A DNA stretch of 40,034 nucleotides from positions 1 through 40,034 of the forward strand of contig DASSKK010000030.1 of assembly GCA_035690495.1 (NCBI GenBank). Reading direction: 5' to 3'. Position 1 is the first letter of the stretch. Each line of letters starts with the position of its first letter. Source of the stretch: DASSKK01 sp035690495. GTDB lineage: Bacteria; Actinomycetota; Actinomycetes; Propionibacteriales; Nocardioidaceae. This document shows positions 32,733-40,034 of the stretch, one piece after another. Made by a program: the position numbers and the translations under genes. Below the pieces are notes generated by a model. That model was not told the origin of the DNA. It searched no databases and was given only the letters and a program-made list of their open reading frames with translations.

Positions 32733-32786
32733 GGTAATGCCCGTAGGCACCATCCCGCGTCCAGACCCGTGCCTCCGGGCATTACC
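32733..32786. repeat. long palindrome (REP-like hairpin)
   Basis: Arms 32733-32750 (GGTAATGCCCGTAGGCAC) and 32769-32786 (GTGCCTCCGGGCATTACC) pair over 18 bp with one mismatch around an 18-nt loop. It lies between the convergent bioY and acVLRF1-like genes and may act as a bidirectional terminator, though no U-run is present on either side. Unlike the other repeats in the window. Confidence 0.75.
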
Positions 32787-32874
32787 GCGGTGCTGAGCCA
32801 CCTTCGGAGTCGTCCGGCCAGAGGGCGTCGCAACACTCGTTGACCAGCGGCTGTCAGCGGGGCCTTGCCCGTCT

Positions 32875-33489
32875 CTAGCCCGGCAGACGGATCCTGACCG
32901 AGCGGCCGTCGGCGACGGCCTGGTCGAGCACCGACCGCCGCGGGTCGGGCACCGGAAGCCAAGGCTCGCACCGTACGGCGTCCAGGTGCACGAGCCGCGG
33001 GTCGGCCAGCACTGCCTCGACCGCGGCGCGGTCGCCCCCGCAGACCAGCGCCTCGGGGTGTGCCGGCAGAAGGATCCGGGCAGCATGATCGGCGGCCGCG
33101 GCGTAGGCGGCGCGGGCCTGGTTGTCGCGCCGCCGGGCGAAGCGCTGCTGGCTCTGTCCGCCGGCCTTGGTGCGGCCCTGTACGTGTCGCCGGCCGATCT
33201 TGGACTCCGTGACCTCCGCGCCGTCGACCGCGGCCACGGCGAACCCGCCCTTGCGGACCAGCAGCAGCCCCCACCGGCAGGGCTGCATCGAAGAGGCAGC
33301 GAACGCGGCAGGGTCCGCGGGTCCGTCGTAGTCCCTGCCGAACGGCAACGACACGTCGGCGATCTCACCGTCGGCGCCGGTTCCCCGGAGCCGGCCGTCG
33401 TCCACCAGGAAGCCGGTCTCGCCGTGCCGGACCGAGAAGTTCCGCCACCAGCCGGCCACGCGCTCGGGCGGCACCAGCACGGTGCGCAA
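32875..33489 (-). CDS. acVLRF1-type peptidyl-tRNA hydrolase / ribosome-rescue release factor
   Basis: A 204-aa protein. The key stretch is GRRHVQGRTKAGGQSQQRFA, with a Gly-Gly-Gln at 110-112, then RRRDNQARAAY. This GGQ-like loop in an eRF1-like fold is typical of Vms1/ANKZF1-like factors and their actinobacterial relatives (acVLRF1), predicted to release peptides from stalled large subunits. The start is uncertain: TTG 33489, 2 nt after the DUF59 stop, fits the homologous N-terminus VLVPPERV; GTG 33480 is the alternative. Apparently the last gene of the suf operon. Confidence 0.82.
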   Translation of the reverse strand: MRTVLVPPERVAGWWRNFSVRHGETGFLVDDGRLRGTGADGEIADVSLPFGRDYDGPADPAAFAASSMQPCRWGLLLVRKGGFAVAAVDGAEVTESKIGRRHVQGRTKAGGQSQQRFARRRDNQARAAYAAAADHAARILLPAHPEALVCGGDRAAVEAVLADPRLVHLDAVRCEPWLPVPDPRRSVLDQAVADGRSVRIRLPG

Positions 33490-33491
33490 GG

Positions 33492-33866
33492 TCAGACGTT
33501 GAAGCCGAGGGCCCGGAGCATCTCGCGGCCGTCGTCGGTGATCTTGTCCGGACCCCAAGGCGGCATCCAGACCCAGTTGATCGTCACGTCGTTGACCAGG
33601 CCTTCGAGCGCCTGCTCGGTCTGGTCGGTGATCACGTCGGTCAACGGACAGGCGGCCGACGTCAGCGTCATGTCCAGCACGACGTTCGTGCCCTCGTCGA
33701 GGTGGACTCCGTAGACGAGGCCCAGGTCGACGACGTTGATCCCGAGCTCCGGGTCGACGACGTCCTTCATCGCCTCCGTGACGTCGTCGACGGTCAGCGT
33801 CGCGGTACCGCCTCCGGCTCCGCTGGCCTCTGGCACCTCGGGCAGGTCGGAGGGTGCTTCGGTCAT
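33492..33866 (-). CDS. DUF59/MIP18-type Fe-S assembly factor (SufT-like)
   Basis: A 124-aa metal-sulfur cluster assembly protein. Core motifs are DPELGINVVDLGLVYGV, LTSAACPLTDVI with the conserved reactive Cys, and VWMPPWGPDKITDDGREML. The N-terminal 25 residues are a Gly/Ala/Glu-rich tail. In actinobacterial suf operons this gene follows sufU and is thought to help pass clusters to target proteins. The ATG at 33866 overlaps the sufU stop as ATGA and is preceded by GAGGAG. Confidence 0.93.
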   Translation of the reverse strand: MTEAPSDLPEVPEASGAGGGTATLTVDDVTEAMKDVVDPELGINVVDLGLVYGVHLDEGTNVVLDMTLTSAACPLTDVITDQTEQALEGLVNDVTINWVWMPPWGPDKITDDGREMLRALGFNV

Positions 33867-34384
33867 GACTGCTCCTCTCGGGTCTCGGCGGGGGTCTCGA
33901 CAGGCTCGACCGGCGAGGAGTCGACCGACGAGGCCACTATCTGTGCCGTCGCGTCCTTCCACGCCATCCAGGACAGCAGCGCGCACTTCACACGTGCCGG
34001 GAACTTGGCGACGCCGGCGAACGCGATGCCGTCCTCCAGGGTCTCCTCGTCGGGCTCGACGTTCCCGCGCCCCTGCATCAGCGCGAGGAACTCGTCGTGC
34101 ACCGCCATCGCCTGCTCCAGCGGCTTGCCGATGACCAGGTCGGTCATCACCGACGTCGCCGCCTGGCTGATCGAGCAGCCCTCGGCGTCGTACGACACGT
34201 CCTCGACGACGGCATCCTGTGCCGTGCCCGACAGGTGCACGCGCACGGTGACCTCGTCGCCGCAGGTCGGGTTCACGTGGTGCACCTCGGCCTCGTACGG
34301 CTCCCGCAGGCCCTGATGGTGCGGGTTCTTGTAGTGGTCCAAGATGATCTCTTGGTAGAGCGAGTCCAGGTTCTGGGTCGTCAT
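33863..34384 (-). CDS. sufU: SufU, zinc-dependent sulfur acceptor for SufS
   Basis: A 173-aa SufU. It takes persulfide sulfur from SufS by zinc-ligand exchange. Zinc ligands are Cys41 and Asp43 (NPTCGDEV), Cys70 (AEGCSIS) and Cys134 (RVKCALLSW). The last ~25 residues, VDSSPVEPVETPAETREEQS and neighbours, are not part of the SufU fold and are encoded by a REP-like element at 33891-33935. The ATG at 34384 overlaps the sufS stop as ATGA. Confidence 0.95.
   Translation of the reverse strand: MTTQNLDSLYQEIILDHYKNPHHQGLREPYEAEVHHVNPTCGDEVTVRVHLSGTAQDAVVEDVSYDAEGCSISQAATSVMTDLVIGKPLEQAMAVHDEFLALMQGRGNVEPDEETLEDGIAFAGVAKFPARVKCALLSWMAWKDATAQIVASSVDSSPVEPVETPAETREEQS
33891..33935 (+). repeat. REP-like element, copy b (inside the 3' end of sufU)
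   Basis: Core GGGGTCTCGACAGGCTCGAC continues CGGCGAGG, then GAGTCGACCGACGAGG. It matches copies a (14100-14145) and c (35316-35343) but lies antisense to sufU, where it encodes PVEPVETP near the C-terminus. Confidence 0.7.
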
Positions 34385-35679
34385 CGGTCTACTCCGAAGT
34401 ACTTCTTGGTGTATTCCAGCCCGTCGACCAATGCGTCGATCTCGGCCGGCGTGGTGTAGAGGTACGACGACGCGCGCGTCGAGCTCTGCACGCCGAATCG
34501 CTTGTGCGCGGGCTTGGCGCAGTGGTGTCCGGCGCGGACGGCGATGCCACGGCTGTCCAGTACCTGGGCCACGTCGTGCGGATGGATCCCGTCGAGCTCG
34601 AAGGAGATCGCTCCGCCGCGTTCGCGCGCCTCGCGCGGCCCGAGCACGGTGAGCCCGGACACCGTCGACAGCCCTTCGAGGGCGTACGCCGTGATCGCCT
34701 CCTCGTGCGCCCGCACCCGGTCCATGCCGATCGACGCCAGGTAGTCCACCGCGGCGCCGAGCCCGACGGCCTCCACGATCGGGGGGGTGCCTGCCTCGAA
34801 CTTGTGCGGGATCGGAGCGTACGTCGAGCCCTCCATCGCCACCGTCTCGATCATCTCGCCCCCGCCGAGGAACGGCGGCAGGGCGTCGAGCAGTTCCGCG
34901 CGGCCCCACAGCACGCCGATGCCGGTCGGGCCGGTGACCTTGTGGCCGGTGAAGCCCAGGAAGTCGGCCCCGGATGCGACCACGTCGACGGGCATCTGCG
35001 GCACGGCCTGCGCCGCGTCCACCACCACGATCGCTCCCACCTGGTGCGCGCGGTCGGCGAGCATCCGCACCGGGTTGATCGTGCCGAGCATGTTCGAGAC
35101 CCAGGTGAGCGCGACGACCTTGGTCCGCTCGTTGATCAGCTCGTCGATGTTGGACAGGTCCAGATGCCCGTCGTCGGTGAGGCCGAACCATCGCAGCGTC
35201 GCGCCGGTGCGCTGCGCCAGCAGCTGCCAGGGAACGATGTTGGAGTGGTGCTCCATCTCGGTGATGAGAATTTCGCTGCTCTCGTCGACCTTCAGATTGC
35301 CCCCCTTGCCGCCGACCCCGCCGGTCGAGCTCGTCGAGACCCCGCCCCAGGCGAGCGTGTTCGCCACCAGGTTCAGTCCCTCCGACACGTTCTTGGTGAA
35401 CACCACCTCGTCGCGCGAGGGCGCGTTGAGGAACCCCGCCACCGTGTCGCGTGCCGCCTCGTAGGCCTCGGTGGACTCCGCACCGAGCTGATGCATCGCC
35501 CTGGCGATGTTCGCGTTGTGCCGCTCCAGGTGGTCGACCATCGCGTCGATGACCACCTGCGGCTTCTGCGAGGTGTTCGCGCTGTCGAGGTAGACCAGTG
35601 GCTGCCCGTCCGCGAGCACACGGGAGAGGATCGGGAAGTCCTTGCGGATCACGTCGAGATCCGGCAGCAGCCCTTCCAT
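34381..35679 (-). CDS. sufS: cysteine desulfurase SufS, with repeat-derived insertion
   Basis: A 432-aa PLP enzyme that removes sulfur from cysteine. The PLP lysine is in GFTGHKVTGPTGIG, the stacking His pair in TEMEHHSN, and the catalytic Cys in RAGHHCAKPAHKRFG. Between NLVANTLAWG and ILITEMEHH there is an insertion, about residues 112-130 (VSTSSTGGVGGKGGN), where relatives have a short turn; its DNA is REP-like copy c. The ATG at 35679 has AAGGGAG upstream. Confidence 0.95.
   Translation of the reverse strand: MEGLLPDLDVIRKDFPILSRVLADGQPLVYLDSANTSQKPQVVIDAMVDHLERHNANIARAMHQLGAESTEAYEAARDTVAGFLNAPSRDEVVFTKNVSEGLNLVANTLAWGGVSTSSTGGVGGKGGNLKVDESSEILITEMEHHSNIVPWQLLAQRTGATLRWFGLTDDGHLDLSNIDELINERTKVVALTWVSNMLGTINPVRMLADRAHQVGAIVVVDAAQAVPQMPVDVVASGADFLGFTGHKVTGPTGIGVLWGRAELLDALPPFLGGGEMIETVAMEGSTYAPIPHKFEAGTPPIVEAVGLGAAVDYLASIGMDRVRAHEEAITAYALEGLSTVSGLTVLGPREARERGGAISFELDGIHPHDVAQVLDSRGIAVRAGHHCAKPAHKRFGVQSSTRASSYLYTTPAEIDALVDGLEYTKKYFGVDR
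35316..35343 (-). repeat. REP-like element, copy c (inside sufS)
   Basis: Minus-strand core GGGGTCTCGACGAGCTCGAC followed by CGGCGGGG, in frame with sufS and encoding VSTSSTGG. It matches copies a and b at most positions. Confidence 0.7.
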
Positions 35680-35711
35680 GTCAATCTCCCTTCGCGTGTT
35701 GGTGTGGCGGG

Positions 35712-36479
35712 TCAGACGGTGGCGTTGACGTACTTGTCGTACCCAGTGGCTTCGAGCTGCTCGGCGAGCTCGGGCCCGCCCTCCTCGGCGATGCGCCCGT
35801 CGACGAACACGTGCACGAAGTCCGGAGTGATGTAGCGCAGGATCCGTGTGTAGTGGGTGATCAGCAGCACGCCGCGGTCGCCCTGCTCGCAGTAGCGGTT
35901 CACACCCTCGGAGACGACCTTCAGCGCGTCGATGTCCAGACCGGAGTCGGTCTCGTCGAGGATCGCGACCTTCGGGTTGAGCAGCTCGAGCTGGACGATC
36001 TCGTGGCGCTTCTTCTCACCTCCGGAGAACCCCTCGTTGACCGAGCGCTGCGCGAACGCGGTGTCCATCCGCAGCCGCCCCATCGCGTCGTTCAAGTCCT
36101 TGACCCAGGTGCGCAGCTTGGGCGACTCGCCCTCGATGGCGGTCTTCGCGGTGCGCAGGAAGTTCGACACCGACACTCCCGGGACCTCGACGGGGTACTG
36201 CATGGCGAGGAACATCCCGGCCCGGGCGCGCTCGTCCGGCCGCATCGCGAGCACGTCGGCGCCGTCGAGGGTCACCGACCCGCCGGTGACGGTGTACTTC
36301 GGGTGGCCGGCGATCGAGTACGCCAGCGTCGACTTCCCGGACCCGTTCGGCCCCATGATCGCGTGGGTCTGGCCGCCCTCGATGGTCAGGTCGACCCCCT
36401 TGAGGATCTGCTTGGGGCCCTCCCCCGAAGCCCCGGTGTCGACACTGACCTGCAGGTCGCGGATCTCCAGCGTGCTCAT
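35712..36479 (-). CDS. sufC: Fe-S assembly ATPase SufC
   Basis: A 255-aa ABC-type ATPase of the SufBCD scaffold. Walker A is GPNGSGKST, signature FSGGEKKRHEI, Walker B VAILDETDSGLD, and H-loop LLITHYTRIL. MQYPVEVPGVSVSNFLR is specific to SufC. It drives the SufBD conformational change during cluster assembly. The ATG at 36479 begins 55 bp after the Rieske gene; sufS starts 32 bp downstream. Confidence 0.97.
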   Translation of the reverse strand: MSTLEIRDLQVSVDTGASGEGPKQILKGVDLTIEGGQTHAIMGPNGSGKSTLAYSIAGHPKYTVTGGSVTLDGADVLAMRPDERARAGMFLAMQYPVEVPGVSVSNFLRTAKTAIEGESPKLRTWVKDLNDAMGRLRMDTAFAQRSVNEGFSGGEKKRHEIVQLELLNPKVAILDETDSGLDIDALKVVSEGVNRYCEQGDRGVLLITHYTRILRYITPDFVHVFVDGRIAEEGGPELAEQLEATGYDKYVNATV

Positions 36480-36534
36480 CGTCTTCTCTCCTTGATGTTC
36501 AAGTCGTGTTGCTCGATATGGTTCGCGGCCGTGG

Positions 36535-36852
36535 TCAGTATGGCGACTTCACGTCCACCAGCACGTCGCCGCCCTCCAGCTTCACCGGGTAGATCGGCAC
36601 TGCCTCGGTCGCCGGTGGACCGATCGGCTTTCCAGTGCGCATGTCGAAGCGCGACCCATGCAGCCAGCACTCGATCTCGGTGCCTTCGTAGTCGCCTTCG
36701 GAGAGCGGGATGGCTGCGTGCGAGCACTCGTCGTAGATCGCGTAGAAGTCCCTCCCGTCGCGCGCCACTGCGACCGGAGTCCCCTCGATGTCCACCGCGA
36801 TCGCCCCGTTCTGCGGGACCTCGTCGACGGCGCACGCGCGTACATAGCTCAC
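36535..36852 (-). CDS. small Rieske [2Fe-2S] ferredoxin-like protein of the suf operon
   Basis: A 105-aa Rieske protein of the non-haem oxygenase ferredoxin type. The cluster ligands are in DECSHAAIPL (C-x-H) and ECWLHGSRFD (C-x2-H). Actinobacterial suf operons often have such a gene between sufD and sufC; it may supply electrons or be a client. The GTG at 36852 overlaps the sufD stop as GTGA. Confidence 0.94.
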   Translation of the reverse strand: MSYVRACAVDEVPQNGAIAVDIEGTPVAVARDGRDFYAIYDECSHAAIPLSEGDYEGTEIECWLHGSRFDMRTGKPIGPPATEAVPIYPVKLEGGDVLVDVKSPY

Positions 36853-38042
36853 GAGGCCGCCACTACCGGACCGACGTTCTTGGTGAGCTCTGCCTCGACG
36901 GTCTCCAGCAGCCGCTCCTCGATCGCCGGCACCCCGATCCGGCGGATGATGCCGGCGAAGAAGCCGTGTACGACGAGCCGGCGGGCCTCGTCCTCGGCGA
37001 TGCCGCGCGACTGCAGGTAGAACAGCTGCTCGTCGTCGAACCTGCCGGTGGTCGAGGCGTGTCCGGCCCCCTCGATCTCGCCGGTCTCGATCTCGAGGTT
37101 CGGCACCGAGTCGGCCTGGCAGCCGTCGGTGAGCACCAGGTTCCGGTTGGACTCGTAGGTCTCGATGCCCTCGGCGACCTTGCGGATCAGCACGTCGCCG
37201 ATCCACACCGCGTGAGCGCCCTCGCCCTGCAGCGCACCCTTGTAGTCCACGTTGCTCTTGGTCTTCGGGGCATTGTGGTCGATGAACAGCCGGTGCTCGA
37301 GGTGCTGCTGCGCGTCCGCGAAGTACAGACCGAGCATCTCGACCTCCCCGCCCGGGCCGTCGTAGGCCACCGAGGCGTTCATCCGGACCAGGTCGCCCCC
37401 GAAGGAGACCGCAACGTGCCTCAGCGACGCGTCCCGGCCGATCCGCGCGTGGTGGTGCGTGTGGTGGACCGCGTCGTCGGCCCAGTCGATGACCGTGACC
37501 ACCGTCAGCTGCGCGCCGTCCCCGACGACGATCTCGACGTTCTCGGCCAGCGTCGCCGATCCCTCGTAGCGCAGCACGATCGTCGCGGTGCTGTGCGTGC
37601 CGACGTGGAGCACGGCGTGTGCGGCTGAGGCAGCCTCGGTGCCGGTCCCGGTGAGAGTGAGGATCGTCGGCTGCTCGAGCTCGGTGTCGGCAGGCACGGT
37701 GACGGCCCAGATGGAGCCCGCGTGGTTCCACGCGCGTGCGCTGACCCGGTCGTTGGGCACGTAGCCGCTCATCCCGCGCAGATCCGAGTCCGACTCGAGT
37801 GTCTCGAGCGTCACTCCCTCCGGCACGTCGGCGTCGACCCGGACGGTCTGCCCCGAGAGGTCGGCGTCCTTGTGCAGGTCGCGCAGGCGCTTCAGCGGCG
37901 TGAACCGCCAGACCTCCTCGCGGCCGGTCGGCACCTCGAAGAAGTCGGCGTCGAACGAGCCCTCCGGATGCAGGTGGCTGGCCACCTTCGTCTCCAGAGC
38001 GTCCGCCACATTCGGCGTAGCAACCTTGTCAGTAACAGTCAC
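36849..38042 (-). CDS. sufD: Fe-S assembly protein SufD
   Basis: A 397-aa beta-helical SufD that pairs with SufB and SufC. Typical features are the N-terminal helical part with EEVWRFTPLKRL, the beta-helix, HNAPKTKSNVDYKGALQGEG and the C-terminal EDEARRLVVHGFFA. The GTG at 38042 gives MTVTDKVATPN; an upstream start at 38075 is less likely. The 186-bp gap to sufB holds no gene and no clear promoter. Confidence 0.95.
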   Translation of the reverse strand: MTVTDKVATPNVADALETKVASHLHPEGSFDADFFEVPTGREEVWRFTPLKRLRDLHKDADLSGQTVRVDADVPEGVTLETLESDSDLRGMSGYVPNDRVSARAWNHAGSIWAVTVPADTELEQPTILTLTGTGTEAASAAHAVLHVGTHSTATIVLRYEGSATLAENVEIVVGDGAQLTVVTVIDWADDAVHHTHHHARIGRDASLRHVAVSFGGDLVRMNASVAYDGPGGEVEMLGLYFADAQQHLEHRLFIDHNAPKTKSNVDYKGALQGEGAHAVWIGDVLIRKVAEGIETYESNRNLVLTDGCQADSVPNLEIETGEIEGAGHASTTGRFDDEQLFYLQSRGIAEDEARRLVVHGFFAGIIRRIGVPAIEERLLETVEAELTKNVGPVVAAS

Positions 38043-38228
38043 ATCTCGTCTTTCAGGTCGTTCCGGGTGGCGCACAGTGAGGCGTCCGGGGTGCGGGTCT
38101 CTGCGGGGAGCGTCAAGGGCCTGGCCGCGGCGCCCGCAGCGTCAGCCGACCGATCGCCGTACTGCCGGGCGACGCGCCGCCCAAGCGACCGCAGAGATCT
38201 GCACGCCGGCCGCCGGCCAGCCAATGCG

Positions 38229-39647
38229 TCACCCGACGGCCCCCTCCATCTGGAGCTCGATCAGCCGGTTCAGCTCCAGGGCGTACTCCATCGGCAGCTC
38301 CTTGGCGATCGGCTCGATGAACCCGCGCACGATCATCGCCATCGCCTCGTCCTCCTCCATGCCGCGCGACATCAGGTAGAAGAGCTGGTCGTCGCTGACC
38401 TTGGAGACGGTCGCCTCGTGCGCCATCGACACGTCGTCCTCGCGCACGTCGACGTACGGGTAGGTGTCCGAGCGGCTGATCTGGTCCACGAGCAGCGCGT
38501 CGCACTTGACGATGCTCGCCGAGTGGTGGGCGCCCTCATCGACCTGGACCAGCCCGCGGTACGACGTACGCCCGCCTCCGCGAGCGACCGACTTGGAGAT
38601 GATCGAGCTCGACGTGTGCGGTGCGGAGTGCACCATCTTGGCGCCGGCGTCCTGGTGCTGGCCCTCGCCTGCGAACGCCACCGAGAGCGTCTCACCGCGG
38701 GCGTGCTCACCCATCAGGTAGACGGCGGGGTACTTCATCGTCACCTTGGAGCCGATGTTGCCGTCCACCCACTCCATGGTCGCGCCCGCCTCGCACGTGG
38801 CGCGCTTGGTCACCAGGTTGTAGACGTTGTTCGACCAGTTCTGGATGGTGGTGTACCGGCAGCGGGCACCCTTCTTGACGATGATCTCGACCACCGCGGA
38901 GTGCAGGGAGTCGGTGCTGTAGATCGGCGCGGTGCAGCCCTCGACGTAGTGCACGTAGGCGTCCTCGTCGACGATGATCAGGGTCCGCTCGAACTGACCC
39001 ATGTTCTCGGTGTTGATCCGGAAGTAGGCCTGCAGCGGGATGTCGACGTGCACGCCCTTCGGCACGTAGATGAACGAGCCACCCGACCACACCGAGGTGT
39101 TCAGCGCGGCGAACTTGTTGTCACCGACCGGGATGACGGTGCCGAAGTACTCCTTGAAGATGTCCTCGTGCTCGCGCAGCGCGGTGTCGGTGTCGAGGAA
39201 GAGGACGCCCTGCTCCTCGAGGTCCTCGCGGATCTTGTGGTAGACGACCTCGGACTCGTACTGCGCCGCGACACCGGACACGAGGCGCTGCTTCTCGGCC
39301 TCGGGGATGCCGAGCTTGTCGTAGGTGTTCTTGATGTCGTCGGGCAGGTCTTCCCAGCTGGTCGCCTGCTTCTCCGTGGAGCGCACGAAGTACTTGATGT
39401 TGTCGAAGTCGATCGTGTCGAGCTCGCCGCCCCACGTGGGCATGGGCTTGCGGTGGAAGAGCTTGAGGCCCTTGAGCCGCAGGTCGAGCATCCACTGCGG
39501 CTCGCTCGTCTTCGACGAGATGTCGCGCACGACCGCCTCGTTGAGACCGCGCTGCGCGGTCGCGCCGGCGGTGTCGGGGTCCGCCCAGCCGAACTCGTAC
39601 CGCCCGATGCCCTTGAGCTCGGGGTTGAGTTCTTCGATGCTGGTCAT
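38229..39647 (-). CDS. sufB: Fe-S assembly protein SufB
   Basis: A 472-aa SufB, the main scaffold subunit on which the cluster forms. Conserved segments are RKPMPTWGG, YVHYVEGCTAP, NWSNNVYNLVTKRA, GGGRTSYRGLVQV, KCDALLVDQISRSDTYPY and the C-terminal GFIEPIAKELPMEYA. The ATG at 39647 follows AAGGAG by 6 nt and overlaps the sufR stop as ATGA. First structural gene of the operon; the promoter lies beyond the right edge, upstream of sufR. Confidence 0.97.
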   Translation of the reverse strand: MTSIEELNPELKGIGRYEFGWADPDTAGATAQRGLNEAVVRDISSKTSEPQWMLDLRLKGLKLFHRKPMPTWGGELDTIDFDNIKYFVRSTEKQATSWEDLPDDIKNTYDKLGIPEAEKQRLVSGVAAQYESEVVYHKIREDLEEQGVLFLDTDTALREHEDIFKEYFGTVIPVGDNKFAALNTSVWSGGSFIYVPKGVHVDIPLQAYFRINTENMGQFERTLIIVDEDAYVHYVEGCTAPIYSTDSLHSAVVEIIVKKGARCRYTTIQNWSNNVYNLVTKRATCEAGATMEWVDGNIGSKVTMKYPAVYLMGEHARGETLSVAFAGEGQHQDAGAKMVHSAPHTSSSIISKSVARGGGRTSYRGLVQVDEGAHHSASIVKCDALLVDQISRSDTYPYVDVREDDVSMAHEATVSKVSDDQLFYLMSRGMEEDEAMAMIVRGFIEPIAKELPMEYALELNRLIELQMEGAVG

Positions 39648-40034
39648 ACCGTCTCCTTCGTTGTCGTCCCGGTGGTCGAGGGGCGAGCGGGTCGCGCCTC
39701 GGAACCGGTGGTCGGGATGCAGGTCGTGCAGACACCGTCGCCGTGGGCGATGGTGGCGAGGCGCTGGACGTGGCTGTCGAGGACCCGGCTGATCGCCTCG
39801 GTCTCCGCCTCGCACAACACCGGGAACTCGTGGGCCACGTGCGAGACCGGGCAGTGCTGCTGGCACAGCTGCTCGCCCAGCGGCAGCGTCCGGACCGACG
39901 CGGCGTAGCCGTGGCCGGTGAACACCTCGGCGAGGACCTCGGCCCTGCTCAGGTCCGGGTTCGCCCGGGCGATGCCCGCGAACTCCCCCTCGATGAAGCC
40001 GGCTCGGCGCTCGGCGAAGGCGCGCACCGCGTCA
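39644..40034 (-). CDS. sufR: SufR-type Fe-S-sensing repressor, N-terminus beyond window edge
   Basis: The C-terminal 129 residues of an ArsR/DeoR-like repressor of the suf operon; the frame runs open through base 40034. The [4Fe-4S]-binding Cys pattern is visible: LCQQHCPVSHVAHEFPVLCE, then HGDGVCTTCIP. SufR senses cluster status and represses suf when clusters are plentiful. The 20-residue tail after CIPTTGSEARP is encoded by a REP-like sequence (39669-39712). The stop overlaps sufB as ATGA. Confidence 0.93.
   Translation of the reverse strand, partial: DAVRAFAERRAGFIEGEFAGIARANPDLSRAEVLAEVFTGHGYAASVRTLPLGEQLCQQHCPVSHVAHEFPVLCEAETEAISRVLDSHVQRLATIAHGDGVCTTCIPTTGSEARPARPSTTGTTTKETV
39669..39712 (+). 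repeat. REP-like sequence at the 3' end of sufR
   Basis: Reads CGGTGGTCGAGG, then GGCGAGCGGGTCGC, then GCCTCGGAACCGGTGG; its edges are inverted copies of each other. It resembles the reverse complement of the element at 3395-3484 (CGGTGGTTGAGG ... GCCTCGAAACCACC). It encodes most of the SufR tail. Confidence 0.5.

Noticed and set aside
38205..38225. GC-rich palindrome in the sufD-sufB gap (CGCCGGCCGCCGGCC)
   Set aside because: Low-complexity G+C alternation expected by chance in DNA of this composition; no U-run and in the middle of an operon.

Overview
The window is high-GC chromosomal DNA of an actinobacterium, most likely Nocardioidaceae or a close relative (inference). Supporting signs are a mycothiol-dependent (MDMPI-type) enzyme, an InhA-like FabI next to FabG, an actinobacterial suf operon with SufU and a small Rieske protein, an acVLRF1-type release factor, a DUF3099 protein, a 6C-like RNA, and many starts that sit 6-7 nt after a TANNNT -10 box (leaderless style). 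No rRNA, tRNA, CRISPR array, transposase, phage gene or replication origin was seen. Gene density is very high and no stretch over 300 bp is empty, apart from one decayed transporter locus.

Layout. 1-3345: end of a LacI-family regulator, then two translationally coupled acyl-CoA dehydrogenases behind an operator-like palindrome. 3508-7179: peptide deformylase facing a cobT-cysG-trmH operon (B12 lower loop, siroheme, RNA methylation). 7287-11548: PEBP-like protein, Nudix hydrolase, wreckage of an ABC-2 exporter locus (8494-9715), an alpha/beta hydrolase and an MDMPI-family enzyme. 11560-14944: palindromic repeats, a TSUP permease coupled to an SPFH protein, NfeD-like partner, and a lone ABC ATPase. 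15152-20451: unknown protein, serB, sixA, fabI, fabG, dodecin, DUF3099, a 6C-like RNA and a 73-aa zinc-site protein. 20532-25469: membrane GGDEF-EAL protein, a 2'-5' RNA ligase-fold protein with altered motifs, 23-bp tandem repeats, moaA and a SURF1-like protein. 25471-32706: atypical SDR, ABC exporter, crotonase-fold protein, glutamate dehydrogenase, ABC-F ATPase and BioY.

32875-40034 (minus strand, running inward from the right edge): the suf Fe-S assembly operon sufR-sufB-sufD-Rieske-sufC-sufS-sufU-DUF59, followed 2 bp later by an acVLRF1-like ribosome-rescue factor. Most junctions overlap by 4 bp (ATGA/GTGA), so much of the operon should be translationally coupled.

The most unusual signals are short interspersed palindromic repeats that have entered or abut coding sequence (in sufS, the 3' end of sufU and the 3' end of sufR, plus intergenic copies), three other repeat types between genes, a three-gene exporter locus collapsed into one frameshifted remnant, and degenerate catalytic motifs in two otherwise intact enzymes. 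All functional names come from motif recognition by eye; no database search was run.
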